NCBI GenBank assembly: GCA_018806915.1
Contig: JAGKQI010000088.1
Coordinates: 744,001-808,000 of the forward strand
Reading direction: 5' to 3'
From: Phytophthora colocasiae
Lineage: Eukaryota; Oomycota; Peronosporomycetes; Peronosporales; Peronosporaceae
DNA length: 64,000 nt
Each line of letters begins with the position of its first letter. The first letter of the stretch is position 1. Shown in pieces: positions 40,270 to 51,996 of the stretch. The notes under the pieces are model-generated. The model saw only the letters and a list, made by a program, of their open reading frames with translations. It ran no database searches and was not told where the DNA came from. Made by a program: the position numbers and the translations under genes.

Positions 40270-42259
40270 TCACTTGGCGCGTTGCCGCTGCTTGGAATCG
40301 ATAGTACGGGCCACGGCGCGCAGGAATTCGCCGTCATCAGCACCATTCGCGTACTGTAACAGAAGTTGTGGTACATCTTCTCCAATCGTTTTCAGAGGCT
40401 CCCAGGAGTTCTCAATAGCTTCGAGTCCGGCCCACTGCACTTGAACATCATAGGCGTTCATGTTGGCATTAATTCGGTGCCCTACAAGCGCTTCTATAGC
40501 CAGCAGTGTCCCCTGAGAGGCGACGTGGTCCTGCAGCTCTTCACTGACGTCCAGAGATTCATCTGCGTACAGTTTTAGGCGAGATGGGTACACGTCCATC
40601 GTGGCCCCAGTTACCAAATGCTCCATAGTAAAGTAGTAGCTAGCGCTGCCGACAACAGGATAAGGACCGACCCACATCACTCGTAGCTTGTTTGCATGAA
40701 GCTTCTCGTCGACGCGTGAACGTAGCACGTAGTCACCAGCCGAGAAGTTGATCTGCTGGTGGTAGTGTGGTAGTGCCCTATATTGTTCAGCCTGCTTAGT
40801 ACGCTTGTCCTTTACAGCTTTGTGCATCACCTCAACTGACGCTCTAAAATTGGCGAGTCGCTGTTCAGTCCCACGTCGTATCAGTAAGAGTAGCCACACG
40901 CCCTCTCCCCTCTGGGAAAAATACAGTGTCCAAAGCACTGGGACATGGAAGTCCGGTAAAGAGCTCAATCGGAGCTTTGTTAGCCAGCGACGGCACAGGT
41001 GAACGATTGATGCTCGACTGGATCAAAGGTAGGAAATACGGCCAATCGTGTACACTCACTCGAAATTCCAAAGCCAAAGCCTTTAGAACTTGCAAAATGT
41101 CGCAGTTAACCCGTTCCACGGAACCATTTTTCCATGGCGAGTACGCCAGTATGAATTTATGTCGCCCTTTTAGTCGTCGGTTCAATTCAGCGATCACCTC
41201 ACTCTTAAAGTGCGATCCTGAGTCGCTAACCCACGTAGTTGGTACTCCGTAGCGGCTGTACCAGTCTAAGATAGCCGTTGATGCCACTTCTGACGTCGGT
41301 ACATCACATGCCACGAGTTCCACAAAATGAGTAGCTTCGTCCTTTAGGACCAACCCATAGCGAGACGACCCGAACGATTCTCCAAGTGTCAGGAAGTCCC
41401 AATGCAGTGTTTCATTACGCTCGAATGTGTGGTGCGTCTCGCTGAAAGGGCGAGGAATCACAACGCCACCTTTCACATGTAGACAGAGCAGGCACTTCAT
41501 ACAAAATGCACGTACAATCCCACTAAGACCATCCAAATAGAACAACCGGCGAATGTGGTTCTCCATCACATGCATGCCGCGGTGTCCACTACTTCCACAA
41601 TGAGCGATAATCAATAGTCGCTGTACCAGTTCAACCGCTTGAGACGGTATCCAAATCAAACTATCCACTGTCCACAATTCGTCACAACCCAGCGTTGCAC
41701 CCGATGGTGCCTCGTAAAGTGCCTGCACGCTGCCAATTTCATCAACTGTCGGCCATACGAAGTTATCTTTGTCCAGTGGACGTAGTGGTGTTGGACCAGT
41801 GGCAGCCTTATCATTCGTTACCGCATCCCTATCACGTTTTCGGCTCTTCCTCGTGAAGCGTTTGGCCGAATGGATCCTCGCTGCAGGTTGCCCACCCCAC
41901 CTCGAAATAAGGTCGGCCCACACGTTGTGCATTCCTTCGATGTGCTCAATAGTGTAGCGATACTCTTGTAATTTGGTAGACCATCGTAGCAACTTGCCTC
42001 GTACATGACGTTTCATTTCCTTGTTCTGCGAGAACAGGTATATGATGTTCCGATGGTCGCAATAGAGGCGAAACCCTTGTGGACGCAGCAGTAGATATTC
42101 TAGCTTCTCGCATGCGTGCACAATCGGGTACGACTCCTTTTCGATGACGCTCCAATTAAGCTCTGATCGCGTAAAACTGCCCCCCCATACAGACGAGTAG
42201 TTCGTGGTGCTGTTCTTGGATGGGTACATTTGGTTGCCAGTGTTCGATTTGTGACACAA
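40270..42259 (-). pseudogene. Gypsy D copy 1 RNase H, integrase and chromodomain
   Basis: 42259-40865: RNase H part (WSVIEKESYPIVHACEKLE, EGMHNVWADLISRWGG), integrase zinc site (AHCGSSGHRGMH ... CLLCLHVKGG), core LHWDFLTLGES, SDSGSHFKSEV and WKNGSVERVNCD. A frame change near 40870 leads to 40968-40270 with an SH3-like DYVLRSRVDEKLHANKLRV and a chromodomain (YDVQVQWAGLEAIENSWEPL). In copy 1 the integrase core reads through. Confidence 0.87.
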
Positions 42260-43795
42260 CTAGCCCCAGCCAGAATCGGCAGCGTCAGATAGCACACAGA
42301 GCTCCTTGGTTGGATTGGGTAGACCAGCATTGCCGAATGTCCAAGCAGATCCTTAACCGCTTCAAACGCCACAACTTCATCCGGCGTCAGTGTTATCTGG
42401 ACCCCAGCCGCTGCTCGCTTAGTTCGTTTCGTCCCCGCAAGAGCTTGGTCAAGGCGTTCTTGTAGTGGTCGAGAAACTCGTGCCTACAATGGCAAGGGCA
42501 AATTCTACCCGGGCGTGCCTAGTCCACCAGACCAGCGCGCATCCAATTACTCGCACATAAAAATTGCTAGCTCGGCCGCAGTTGTCGGTGTTGGCATCTC
42601 TCGCAGCGCCCGGATGCGTTCAGGGTCGTGGCCAATACCATCCTTGTTAATGATTCTACCACACCACCGAACCTCTGTCAGGAACACGCACTCTTCTTAG
42701 GATTTAGGATTAGCCCGTGCTCGTCCAACTTCGTTAGAACCGCCTCGATATCCACTAACCCAATACCATCTCAACAGTCGACTGAAAATGAAGTGTCGCA
42801 TCGGTACTACCTTGCGGAACACGCATTGGTGTGAAAATCCCTTTGTCCGTCATGTAGGAGAGGAATTCGCGGCTGTCTTTGTGTAAAGGAAGCTACCAAA
42901 AACCCTTTAGGAAGTCAAACATCGCATAGTACATCTTCCCTCTGCAATGTTCCAATGCTACCTCCAAGCTCGGCATCACACCAGCTATGGGCTCTGTCAC
43001 GTTGTTAAGAGGTCGATAATCTGTTGTCTGGCGAAATTCCATTGTACCAGGCTTGCGTACAGGCAGTGCTGGACAGCACCATCGACTTTCCCGATTTTCG
43101 TACACCCATCCGAGCTCCACCAGCTTCTTGTCAAAGCTCGCGAGGAACTCAGACTTTTCAGGGCTGTACTGACGCACTTTGCACCTATGTGGTGTTGCAA
43201 TTGCCTTCAACTGGATCTTGAGTGGGGGCACTCGAGTCGGTGGATCGTTCCCTAGCTCAAGTCTCCACCCACCGTACTTCCTCACAACCTCGTACAGTTT
43301 GTCAGTAACGTAGGAGTCCACAACCCCGCGGTCTACTGCATTCTTTACCCGGGCGTCTACAACATTCTGCACAAAATCGCCAAGCACTGGCCGGCAAGGT
43401 GGCATACCTTCCGGTTCATCAAATGAGTCATCTCCGTCTGGTTCCCGAGTCGCGAGATACTCCAGTTGACGATCGACGTCAATGCCAAGTTCAACAAGTA
43501 ACTGCTTTCCCACTAGAAATTCGTCTTCATTAGACTCCACAATCAAACATCGTTTAGCATCTTGACACCGAACCGGTCCTGCTGCCGTGTTCAGGGTCAA
43601 TCGGACATCTACTGCCTGTGTTGACTTCAGAATGGCTCCACCAACTGCTCTCGAAGAGATTGGTTCTTCCAAGTCCACCAACGTTATCGCTCGATCCAAA
43701 GCGCATAGTTCGTCCAGATGTAGTCGACTAATGATATTCAAGTCCGATCCACTGTCCGCACAATAAGGTAGCTCGAACACGCCATTCAAAATCAC
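42260..43795 (-). pseudogene. Gypsy D copy 1 protease and reverse transcriptase
   Basis: Protease DSGSDLNIISRLHL, then the RT start (GWVYENRESRWCCPALPVRK, QTTDYRPLNNVTEPIAGVMP, MYYAMFDFLKGFW) cut by TAG at about 42893-42895. RT continues downstream in other frames (VFLTEVRWCGRIINKDG near 42690) to about 42400. Dead on the basis of the nonsense codon plus frameshifts. Confidence 0.85.
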
Positions 43796-44953
43796 AGTCG
43801 GCGGGCATCGTCTGTGTCGGCGTTAGTGTTGATGCTACCGTCGACACGTTTCGACCGAAGGCGCTTCTCTGCTCCTGGTGCAGTCCCGGATTTGGTCTTT
43901 CTCGCCGCCAAAATTGCCTCTTTGCCAGCTTCATCAAGGTCAGGGCACTGGCTGAGCCAGTGGTCCTTACCACAATGGAAGCAGCGGTCCTGGGTTTCGA
44001 GTTTGGTTTGACAGGCGTCTTTGCGGTGGTCGTCGAGTCAACCACTGTGCGAGACTGTCCTTGGGGCTCTTTAGTCGAGGCATCTCGTTTTCGTGACGAC
44101 GGGAGCTCGGATTTTCCTCCAGTTGCATTTGCCGGAGTTTGTTTCTTGCGCTTCGCCATCCTCTGAAACATCTTTTCCTGCTCAAGCGCCTTTTCCTTTA
44201 CCAACAAGTAGAGCGCCTGTTTATCGGCCTTGCTGGAAGCGTCAACGACACGCTGATGGACATCAACAGCTTCACGGAGAGCTACTGGCTCAAGGTGTTG
44301 ACGAAGCAGCCTACATTTCTCTTTGATACCAGTCGCCGTTGCAAAGGTGCTTGATAAGCCATGTTCAAGCACAATCTCGTCACAACGCATGAAATAATTG
44401 ATAACTCGGGCCTTCACGTCGCGTTCCTGAAGGTCCATTTTAAAGTTCGCGTTAAAGACGGCTCCGATGTCAACGATCGCGTCATTCATGACGTTTCCAA
44501 TGATCTTGTCCAACTCAGAGATTATGCGATCCTCTGTAACCGCCTCAACGGTTGTATCCCACTCCAGTTTGCATAGAGTAGACAACAATTGTCGATTAAA
44601 GCAGTTCTTCACGCTTCTCAGCGCTTTCGCCTTGTCTTCTCCGGTGGCGGCGCAACGCGCCTCAATCGCCTCTTCATACTCCTGTCGCTCTCGTTTCCAT
44701 TAAATGGTTCCACCGTACATTACGGTGGAACGATCGAGCTAGCCGTCACCGGGATCTGGTTGCCATTCCCCGACGGGGCAGTCGTGGTTATACCCGATGC
44801 CGTCGGAGTGGTTGCAGTGCTCGTCATAGTTTGCGACGAGCTCTGGTCACTTTGGCTAGGACGCCCACTACGGGTTTGCATCGCTTCTTGCACGATACTA
44901 AAGTTAACTTTGTGGTGCTCACGGATTGGGAGCTGGAACTCCCGCGAAGTCAA
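43728..44953 (-). pseudogene. Gypsy D copy 1 gag
   Basis: A leader ORF starts inside the LTR (MTSREFQLPIREHH, then MQTRSGRPSQSDQ) and hits TAA near 44718. The main frame 44612-43728 carries the Gag helices (WDTTVEAVTEDRIISELDKI, VKARVINYFMRCDEI). The zinc knuckle CFHCGKDHWLSQC is present only in another frame (about 43940-43985), so at least one frameshift separates it. Identical lesions occur in copy 2. Confidence 0.85.
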
Positions 44954-45181
44954 CGTGTATTGACTTCAGTAATTGCCAGTAAATAGCAAAGTAAAGTCTT
45001 AACTACTCTGCATGGACGATCTCACCTACCGTAGTGGCAGTCCAGGGAGAAGCGTCCTTGATCTGTTGAACAGTATCCTCTACAGCTGCATGCTTCAGTG
45101 CGATCTGCTTAACTATGCCTGCTCGAATAGAGTATCCAGTCATGAGTTGGAGAAGCTGGGTACATGCATGCCATCATCACA
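44911..45181 (-). repeat. Gypsy D shared middle LTR 2
   Basis: Serves as 5' LTR of the left copy and 3' LTR of the right copy. Confidence 0.92.
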
Positions 45182-45617
45182 CTGCCCCCAAGCTTTCCAA
45201 CTCCTCGCAGTGGTCACCAGTGCGCGTAATATAATACCGTTGTAAATATGCAGCCGCTTTTCCGTTCGTCCAATTGCGTGTCTCGTCACATGTAGTGCGC
45301 AGACGGTACCCCACCTTCAACACGTTGCAGTGTAACAGGTCATTTTTTGCAAAGATTTGCAACACTTGACACCCACCCAATGAGAACGCTCAGATTCAAA
45401 TTTCAGCCAATCAGGAGTCTTGGAATCTTGAAAGTCATCGTACGGAGCAGATATCTTTGTGATTGACCCCAAACCCCGTTATCCGCTGTAGAGCAGTACT
45501 GAACACGCTGTCCATTGGTCACATAACTTCTTCGTCTCGACAGAGGTTTATAGACGCAAATCCTCCCAAACTAGATTATCAGCTTTGCGAGGAAATCGCC
45601 ATAACTCTGCTTCTAGT

Positions 45618-47606
45618 TCACTTGGCGCGTTGCCGCTGCTTGGAATCGATAGTACGGGCCACGGCGCGCAGGAATTCGCCGTCATCAGCACCATTCGCGT
45701 ACTGTAACAGAAGTTGTGGTACATCTTCTCCAATCGTTTTCAGAGGCTCCCAGGAGTTCTCAATAGCTTCGAGTCCGGCCCACTGCACTTGAACATCATA
45801 GGCGTTCATGTTGGCATTAATTCGGTGCCCTACAAGCGCTTCTATAGCCAGCAGTGTCCCCTGAGAGGCGACGTGGTCCTGCAGCTCTTCACTGACGTCC
45901 AGAGATTCATCTGCGTACAGTTTTAGGCGAGATGGGTACACGTCCATCGTGGCCCCAGTTACCAAATGCTCCATAGTAAAGTAGTAGCTAGCGCTGCCGA
46001 CAACAGGATAAGGACCGACCCACATCACTCGTAGCTTGTTTGCATGAAGCTTCTCGTCGACGCGTGAACGTAGCACGTAGTCACCAGCCGAGAAGTTGAT
46101 CTGCTGGTGGTAGTGTGGTAGTGCCCTATATTGTTCAGCCTGCTTAGTACGCTTGTCCTTTACAGCTTTGTGCATCACCTCAACTGACGCTCTAAAATTG
46201 GCGAGTCGCTGTTCAGTCCCACGTCGTATCAGTAAGAGTAGCCACACGCCCTCTCCCCTCTGGGAAAAATACAGTGTCCAAAGCACTGGGACATGGAAGT
46301 CCGGTAAAGAGCTCAATCGGAGCTTTGTTAGCCAGCGACGGCACAGGTGAACGATTGATGCTCGACTGGATCAAAGGTAGGAAATACGGCCAATCGTGTA
46401 CACTCACTCGAAATTCCAAAGCCAAAGCCTTTAGAACTTGCAAAATGTCGCAGTTAACCCGTTCCACGGAACCATTTTCCATGGCGAGTACGCCAGTATG
46501 AATTTATGTCGCCCTTTTAGTCGTCGGTTCAATTCAGCGATCACCTCACTCTTAAAGTGCGATCCTGAGTCGCTAACCCACGTAGTTGGTACTCCGTAGC
46601 GGCTGTACCAGTCTAAGATAGCCGTTGATGCCACTTCTGACGTCGGTACATCACATGCCACGAGTTCCACAAAATGAGTAGCTTCGTCCTTTAGGACCAA
46701 CCCATAGCGAGACGACCCGAACGATTCTCCAAGTGTCAGGAAGTCCCAATGCAGTGTTTCATTACGCTCGAATGTGTGGTGCGTCTCGCTGAAAGGGCGA
46801 GGAATCACAACGCCACCTTTCACATGTAGACAGAGCAGGCACTTCATACAAAATGCACGTACAATCCCACTAAGACCATCCAAATAGAACAACCGGCGAA
46901 TGTGGTTCTCCATCACATGCATGCCGCGGTGTCCACTACTTCCACAATGAGCGATAATCAATAGTCGCTGTACCAGTTCAACCGCTTGAGACGGTATCCA
47001 AATCAAACTATCCACTGTCCACAATTCGTCACAACCCAGCGTTGCACCCGATGGTGCCTCGTAAAGTGCCTGCACGCTGCCAATTTCATCAACTGTCGGC
47101 CATACGAAGTTATCTTTGTCCAGTGGACGTAGTGGTGTTGGACCAGTGGCAGCCTTATCATTCGTTACCGCATCCCTATCACGTTTTCGGCTCTTCCTCG
47201 TGAAGCGTTTGGCCGAATGGATCCTCGCTGCAGGTTGCCCACCCCACCTCGAAATAAGGTCGGCCCACACGTTGTGCATTCCTTCGATGTGCTCAATAGT
47301 GTAGCGATACTCTTGTAATTTGGTAGACCATCGTAGCAACTTGCCTCGTACATGACGTTTCATTTCCTTGTTCTGCGAGAACAGGTATATGATGTTCCGA
47401 TGGTCGCAATAGAGGCGAAACCCTTGTGGACGCAGCAGTAGATATTCTAGCTTCTCGCATGCGTGCACAATCGGGTACGACTCCTTTTCGATGACGCTCC
47501 AATTAAGCTCTGATCGCGTAAAACTGCCCCCCCATACAGACGAGTAGTTCGTGGTGCTGTTCTTGGATGGGTACATTTGGTTGCCAGTGTTCGATTTGTG
47601 ACACAA
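45618..47606 (-). pseudogene. Gypsy D copy 2 RNase H, integrase and chromodomain
   Basis: Same as copy 1 except that the T5 run at 41130-41136 is T4 here (about 46475-46480), which shifts the frame inside the integrase core just after SPWK. Together with the extra C at 47610 this restores the 5348-nt spacing. Confidence 0.87.
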
Positions 47607-49143
47607 CTAGCCCCCAGCCAGAATCGGCAGCGTCAGATAGCACACAGAGCTCCTTGGTTGGATTGGGTAGACCAGCATTGCCGAATGTCCAAGCAGATCC
47701 TTAACCGCTTCAAACGCCACAACTTCATCCGGCGTCAGTGTTATCTGGACCCCAGCCGCTGCTCGCTTAGTTCGTTTCGTCCCCGCAAGAGCTTGGTCAA
47801 GGCGTTCTTGTAGTGGTCGAGAAACTCGTGCCTACAATGGCAAGGGCAAATTCTACCCGGGCGTGCCTAGTCCACCAGACCAGCGCGCATCCAATTACTC
47901 GCACATAAAAATTGCTAGCTCGGCCGCAGTTGTCGGTGTTGGCATCTCTCGCAGCGCCCGGATGCGTTCAGGGTCGTGGCCAATACCATCCTTGTTAATG
48001 ATTCTACCACACCACCGAACCTCTGTCAGGAACACGCACTCTTCTTAGGATTTAGGATTAGCCCGTGCTCGTCCAACTTCGTTAGAACCGCCTCGATATC
48101 CACTAACCCAATACCATCTCAACAGTCGACTGAAAATGAAGTGTCGCATCGGTACTACCTTGCGGAACACGCATTGGTGTGAAAATCCCTTTGTCCGTCA
48201 TGTAGGAGAGGAATTCGCGGCTGTCTTTGTGTAAAGGAAGCTACCAAAAACCCTTTAGGAAGTCAAACATCGCATAGTACATCTTCCCTCTGCAATGTTC
48301 CAATGCTACCTCCAAGCTCGGCATCACACCAGCTATGGGCTCTGTCACGTTGTTAAGAGGTCGATAATCTGTTGTCTGGCGAAATTCCATTGTACCAGGC
48401 TTGCGTACAGGCAGTGCTGGACAGCACCATCGACTTTCCCGATTTTCGTACACCCATCCGAGCTCCACCAGCTTCTTGTCAAAGCTCGCGAGGAACTCAG
48501 ACTTTTCAGGGCTGTACTGACGCACTTTGCACCTATGTGGTGTTGCAATTGCCTTCAACTGGATCTTGAGTGGGGGCACTCGAGTCGGTGGATCGTTCCC
48601 TAGCTCAAGTCTCCACCCACCGTACTTCCTCACAACCTCGTACAGTTTGTCAGTAACGTAGGAGTCCACAACCCCGCGGTCTACTGCATTCTTTACCCGG
48701 GCGTCTACAACATTCTGCACAAAATCGCCAAGCACTGGCCGGCAAGGTGGCATACCTTCCGGTTCATCAAATGAGTCATCTCCGTCTGGTTCCCGAGTCG
48801 CGAGATACTCCAGTTGACGATCGACGTCAATGCCAAGTTCAACAAGTAACTGCTTTCCCACTAGAAATTCGTCTTCATTAGACTCCACAATCAAACATCG
48901 TTTAGCATCTTGACACCGAACCGGTCCTGCTGCCGTGTTCAGGGTCAATCGGACATCTACTGCCTGTGTTGACTTCAGAATGGCTCCACCAACTGCTCTC
49001 GAAGAGATTGGTTCTTCCAAGTCCACCAACGTTATCGCTCGATCCAAAGCGCATAGTTCGTCCAGATGTAGTCGACTAATGATATTCAAGTCCGATCCAC
49101 TGTCCGCACAATAAGGTAGCTCGAACACGCCATTCAAAATCAC
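47607..49143 (-). pseudogene. Gypsy D copy 2 protease and reverse transcriptase
   Basis: Same as 42260-43795, including the RT stop after FDFLKGFW. One extra C at about 47609-47614 relative to copy 1. Confidence 0.85.
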
Positions 49144-50301
49144 AGTCGGCGGGCATCGTCTGTGTCGGCGTTAGTGTTGATGCTACCGTCGACACGTTTC
49201 GACCGAAGGCGCTTCTCTGCTCCTGGTGCAGTCCCGGATTTGGTCTTTCTCGCCGCCAAAATTGCCTCTTTGCCAGCTTCATCAAGGTCAGGGCACTGGC
49301 TGAGCCAGTGGTCCTTACCACAATGGAAGCAGCGGTCCTGGGTTTCGAGTTTGGTTTGACAGGCGTCTTTGCGGTGGTCGTCGAGTCAACCACTGTGCGA
49401 GACTGTCCTTGGGGCTCTTTAGTCGAGGCATCTCGTTTTCGTGACGACAGGAGCTCGGATTTTCCTCCAGTTGCATTTGCCGGAGTTTGTTTCTTGCGCT
49501 TCGCCATCCTCTGAAACATCTTTTCCTGCTCAAGCGCCTTTTCCTTTACCAACAAGTAGAGCGCCTGTTTATCGGCCTTGCTGGAAGCGTCAACGACACG
49601 CTGATGGACATCAACAGCTTCACGGAGAGCTACTGGCTCAAGGTGTTGACGAAGCAGCCTACATTTCTCTTTGATACCAGTCGCCGTTGCAAAGGTGCTT
49701 GATAAGCCATGTTCAAGCACAATCTCGTCACAACGCATGAAATAATTGATAACTCGGGCCTTCACGTCGCGTTCCTGAAGGTCCATTTTAAAGTTCGCGT
49801 TAAAGACGGCTCCGATGTCAACGATCGCGTCATTCATGACGTTTCCAATGATCTTGTCCAACTCAGAGATTATGCGATCCTCTGTAACCGCCTCAACGGT
49901 TGTATCCCACTCCAGTTTGCATAGAGTAGACAACAATTGTCGATTAAAGCAGTTCTTCACGCTTCTCAGCGCTTTCGCCTTGTCTTCTCCGGTGGCGGCG
50001 CAACGCGCCTCAATCGCCTCTTCATACTCCTGTCGCTCTCGTTTCCATTAAATGGTTCCACCGTACATTACGGTGGAACGATCGAGCTAGCCGTCACCGG
50101 GATCTGGTTGCCATTCCCCGACGGGGCAGTCGTGGTTATACCCGATGCCGTCGGAGTGGTTGCAGTGCTCGTCATAGTTTGCGACGAGCTCTGGTCACTT
50201 TGGCTAGGACGCCCACTACGGGTTTGCATCGCTTCTTGCACGATACTAAAGTTAACTTTGTGGTGCTCACGGATTGGGAGCTGGAACTCCCGCGAAGTCA
50301 A
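49076..50301 (-). pseudogene. Gypsy D copy 2 gag
   Basis: Same layout and lesions as copy 1 (TAA near 50066, zinc knuckle out of frame). Private change: one base in the GKSELLSSRK region (Leu here, Pro in copy 1). Confidence 0.85.
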
Positions 50302-50529
50302 CGTGTATTGACTTCAGTAATTGCCAGTAAATAGCAAAGTAAAGTCTTAACTACTCTGAATGGACGATCTCACCTACCGTAGTGGCAGTCCAGGGAGAAG
50401 CGTCCTTGATCTGTTGAACAGTATCCTCTACAGCTGCATGCTTCAGTGCGATCTGCTTAACTATGCCTGCTCGAATAGAGTATCCAGTCATGAGTTGGAG
50501 AAGCTGGGTACATGCATGCCATCATCACA
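50259..50529 (-). repeat. Gypsy D LTR 3
   Basis: Differs from LTR 2 at one position (CTGAATGG versus CTGCATGG); followed by the right TCCAT. Confidence 0.92.
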
Positions 50530-50740
50530 TCCATTCAGCTTCATAGGTACCAGCTAGTATAACTTAAAATGCCAACGAAATAGAGTAGTCCGCGTTGTGA
50601 TCAAACCTGAATAAGAAGAACGATGTTAACAAACCGGAAAGAAGTTCAAAACACATATTCAGCAGCATGCATTTCCTCAAAAAGAGCACCACTTTACTTT
50701 CATTTTTGCTGCTTCACGTGTACCAAGGCGTCAAATTCAG

Positions 50741-50764
50741 GAACCACTTCGGTGGTCATCCGTA

Positions 50765-50795
<31 letters not shown>

Positions 50796-50843
50796 GGCCC
50801 CTGCGCAAGGATGACAAGCATAAATCGAGAAGTATCGCACTTT
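50741..50843 (+). ncRNA. U6 spliceosomal snRNA sequence (probable pseudogene)
   Basis: 5' stem-loop ACCAC-TTCG-GTGGT (50743-50756), then the nearly universal U6 core: ATTGGAACGATACAGAGAAG with the ACAGAGA box at 50779-50785, the AGC triad at 50791-50793, and GGCCCCTGCGCAAGGATGAC into the internal stem-loop. The 3' end is CACTTT followed at once by ATTGCAG. There is no run of four or more T for RNA polymerase III termination, and LINE sequence follows directly, so this is likely a retrotransposed chimera and not the functional gene. In a working spliceosome U6 pairs with the 5' splice site and U2. Confidence 0.88.
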
Positions 50844-51180
50844 ATTGCAGCCTCGTGATATTCAAAGCGCCTGGAGGAACCAAAAAGTACTTCTTATATT
50901 GTGGAAAGTTCAAACAGCGATTGTTTTTCATGCGGTTTGGAGACTTCGGAACGATATTTACTTCCGTCAAACATTATCTCAAACGCCAAAGATAGTCAAC
51001 CTGCAAAATTCCTTCAAGAAGCACTGCCAATTTATCTACCATCACGCGATGGAACTAGATTGTCATCGATCTACTCTAGAGAAGCTGACCCGAAAACTGG
51101 GGTTTGAATCAACGACGGATATAATCCCTGAAAGGACAAACGACATCCGCAGGTTTAGTGTAATTTTAGAATCTTGAGAT
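50844..51180 (+). pseudogene. LINE ORF2 C-terminal fragment joined to U6
   Basis: Open frame 50845-51177 with the C-terminal LINE pattern [20 protein letters not shown] (compare ILRSVTLHCVWTARNKHHF in the fragment at 56070). No RT domain is present; this is a 5'-truncated insertion whose 5' end is the U6 sequence. No clear poly-A or target duplication was found. Confidence 0.6.
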
Positions 51181-51272
51181 AGAATCACACAGATGAGAAA
51201 TCCGCTAATTAGTTAATCAACTCATTTTCTTCTTCCTCAACAAGAGCATCAGAGAATACTAAATCCATTACT

Positions 51273-51950
51273 TCAATCGGATTCCGACGATTCCCATTCA
51301 TCAGATCCTGACCATAAGTCAGCATTCTCGATAATCCACTCACTCATCTGTTCATCGAACGCGCAGACGTTGTCGTAATCCAGTACTGTGATGTCCTCCA
51401 GGTCTTGTATTCGTGGTGCACGAAGAGAAGTGGAGTGCATTAAAGTTCCTATTAGAGCCAGATTTAATGCACTCGAAGAAACGAGACAGTCATGATCGCA
51501 CAACGATTCGTGGCTAAACAACCAACGCAGAACGTGCAAGTGGCCACTTCGCACCGCATTATCGACGGCAAAAGTTGACCAGCCTTCACCCACCCGGTCG
51601 GCTCGCGTGCAACCACTGCAACAGCGACAAATCCCTACAACGCTCTGCAGCACCCAACACCGCGGTTTCAACGTCCTCGCGTGGGTGATTGTTGTGCAAC
51701 GATCCAATCACTGGAAAATGTCCGGCTCCTGCAGCACTCGCCATTACCTCTTTGATCGAGTTCACAGTAGTGTGAGTAAGAACCCACTGCACTACGTCCA
51801 GATGGCCATATCCCACAGCTTCAGTAACCACGTCGTCCATATCAATTTCACTAGTATAACACGAACTCTCATCTCGCTTTCTCTTCTTCCCCACAAGTGT
51901 CTGTGCAATTGAGTATAAGTACTGAAGTTCAGTGCATCCGAGAATGCAAT
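51273..51950 (-). pseudogene. Ankyrin-repeat gene fragment
   Basis: Units GYGHLDVVQWVLTHTTVNS, AGHFPVIGSL, DLSLLQWLHASR, then after a frameshift near 51600 SGHLHVLRWLFSHE and the tail ALNLALIGTLMHSTSLRAPR, ending in acidic SDEWESSESD. A KKRKRDESSCY segment matches KKRKRGESFCY in the 37375-39134 relative. The 5' part is missing beyond about 51950, next to the hAT gene. Confidence 0.8.
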
Positions 51951-51996
51951 ACTGAGATTAATACATCAATCAGCAAGGCAACAATTAATAATTGAA

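Larger units (their letters stand above)
39563..50529 (-). mobile_element. Gypsy D: tandem double retrotransposon sharing a middle LTR
   Basis: Structure LTR-internal-LTR-internal-LTR with an exact 5348-nt period. LTRs are 39563-39833, 44911-45181 and 50259-50529 (271 bp, TG...CA). The whole array, not each copy, is flanked by TCCAT (39558-39562 and 50530-50534). Coding is on the minus strand; a purine tract lies next to each left-hand LTR (revcomp of 39834-39850 and 45182-45198). Both copies carry the same inactivating lesions, with only a few private differences, so the duplication happened after the element died. Confidence 0.93.

Noticed and set aside
50741..50843. Functional U6 gene
   Set aside because: No T4 or longer polymerase III terminator follows, and the sequence runs straight into LINE coding sequence.
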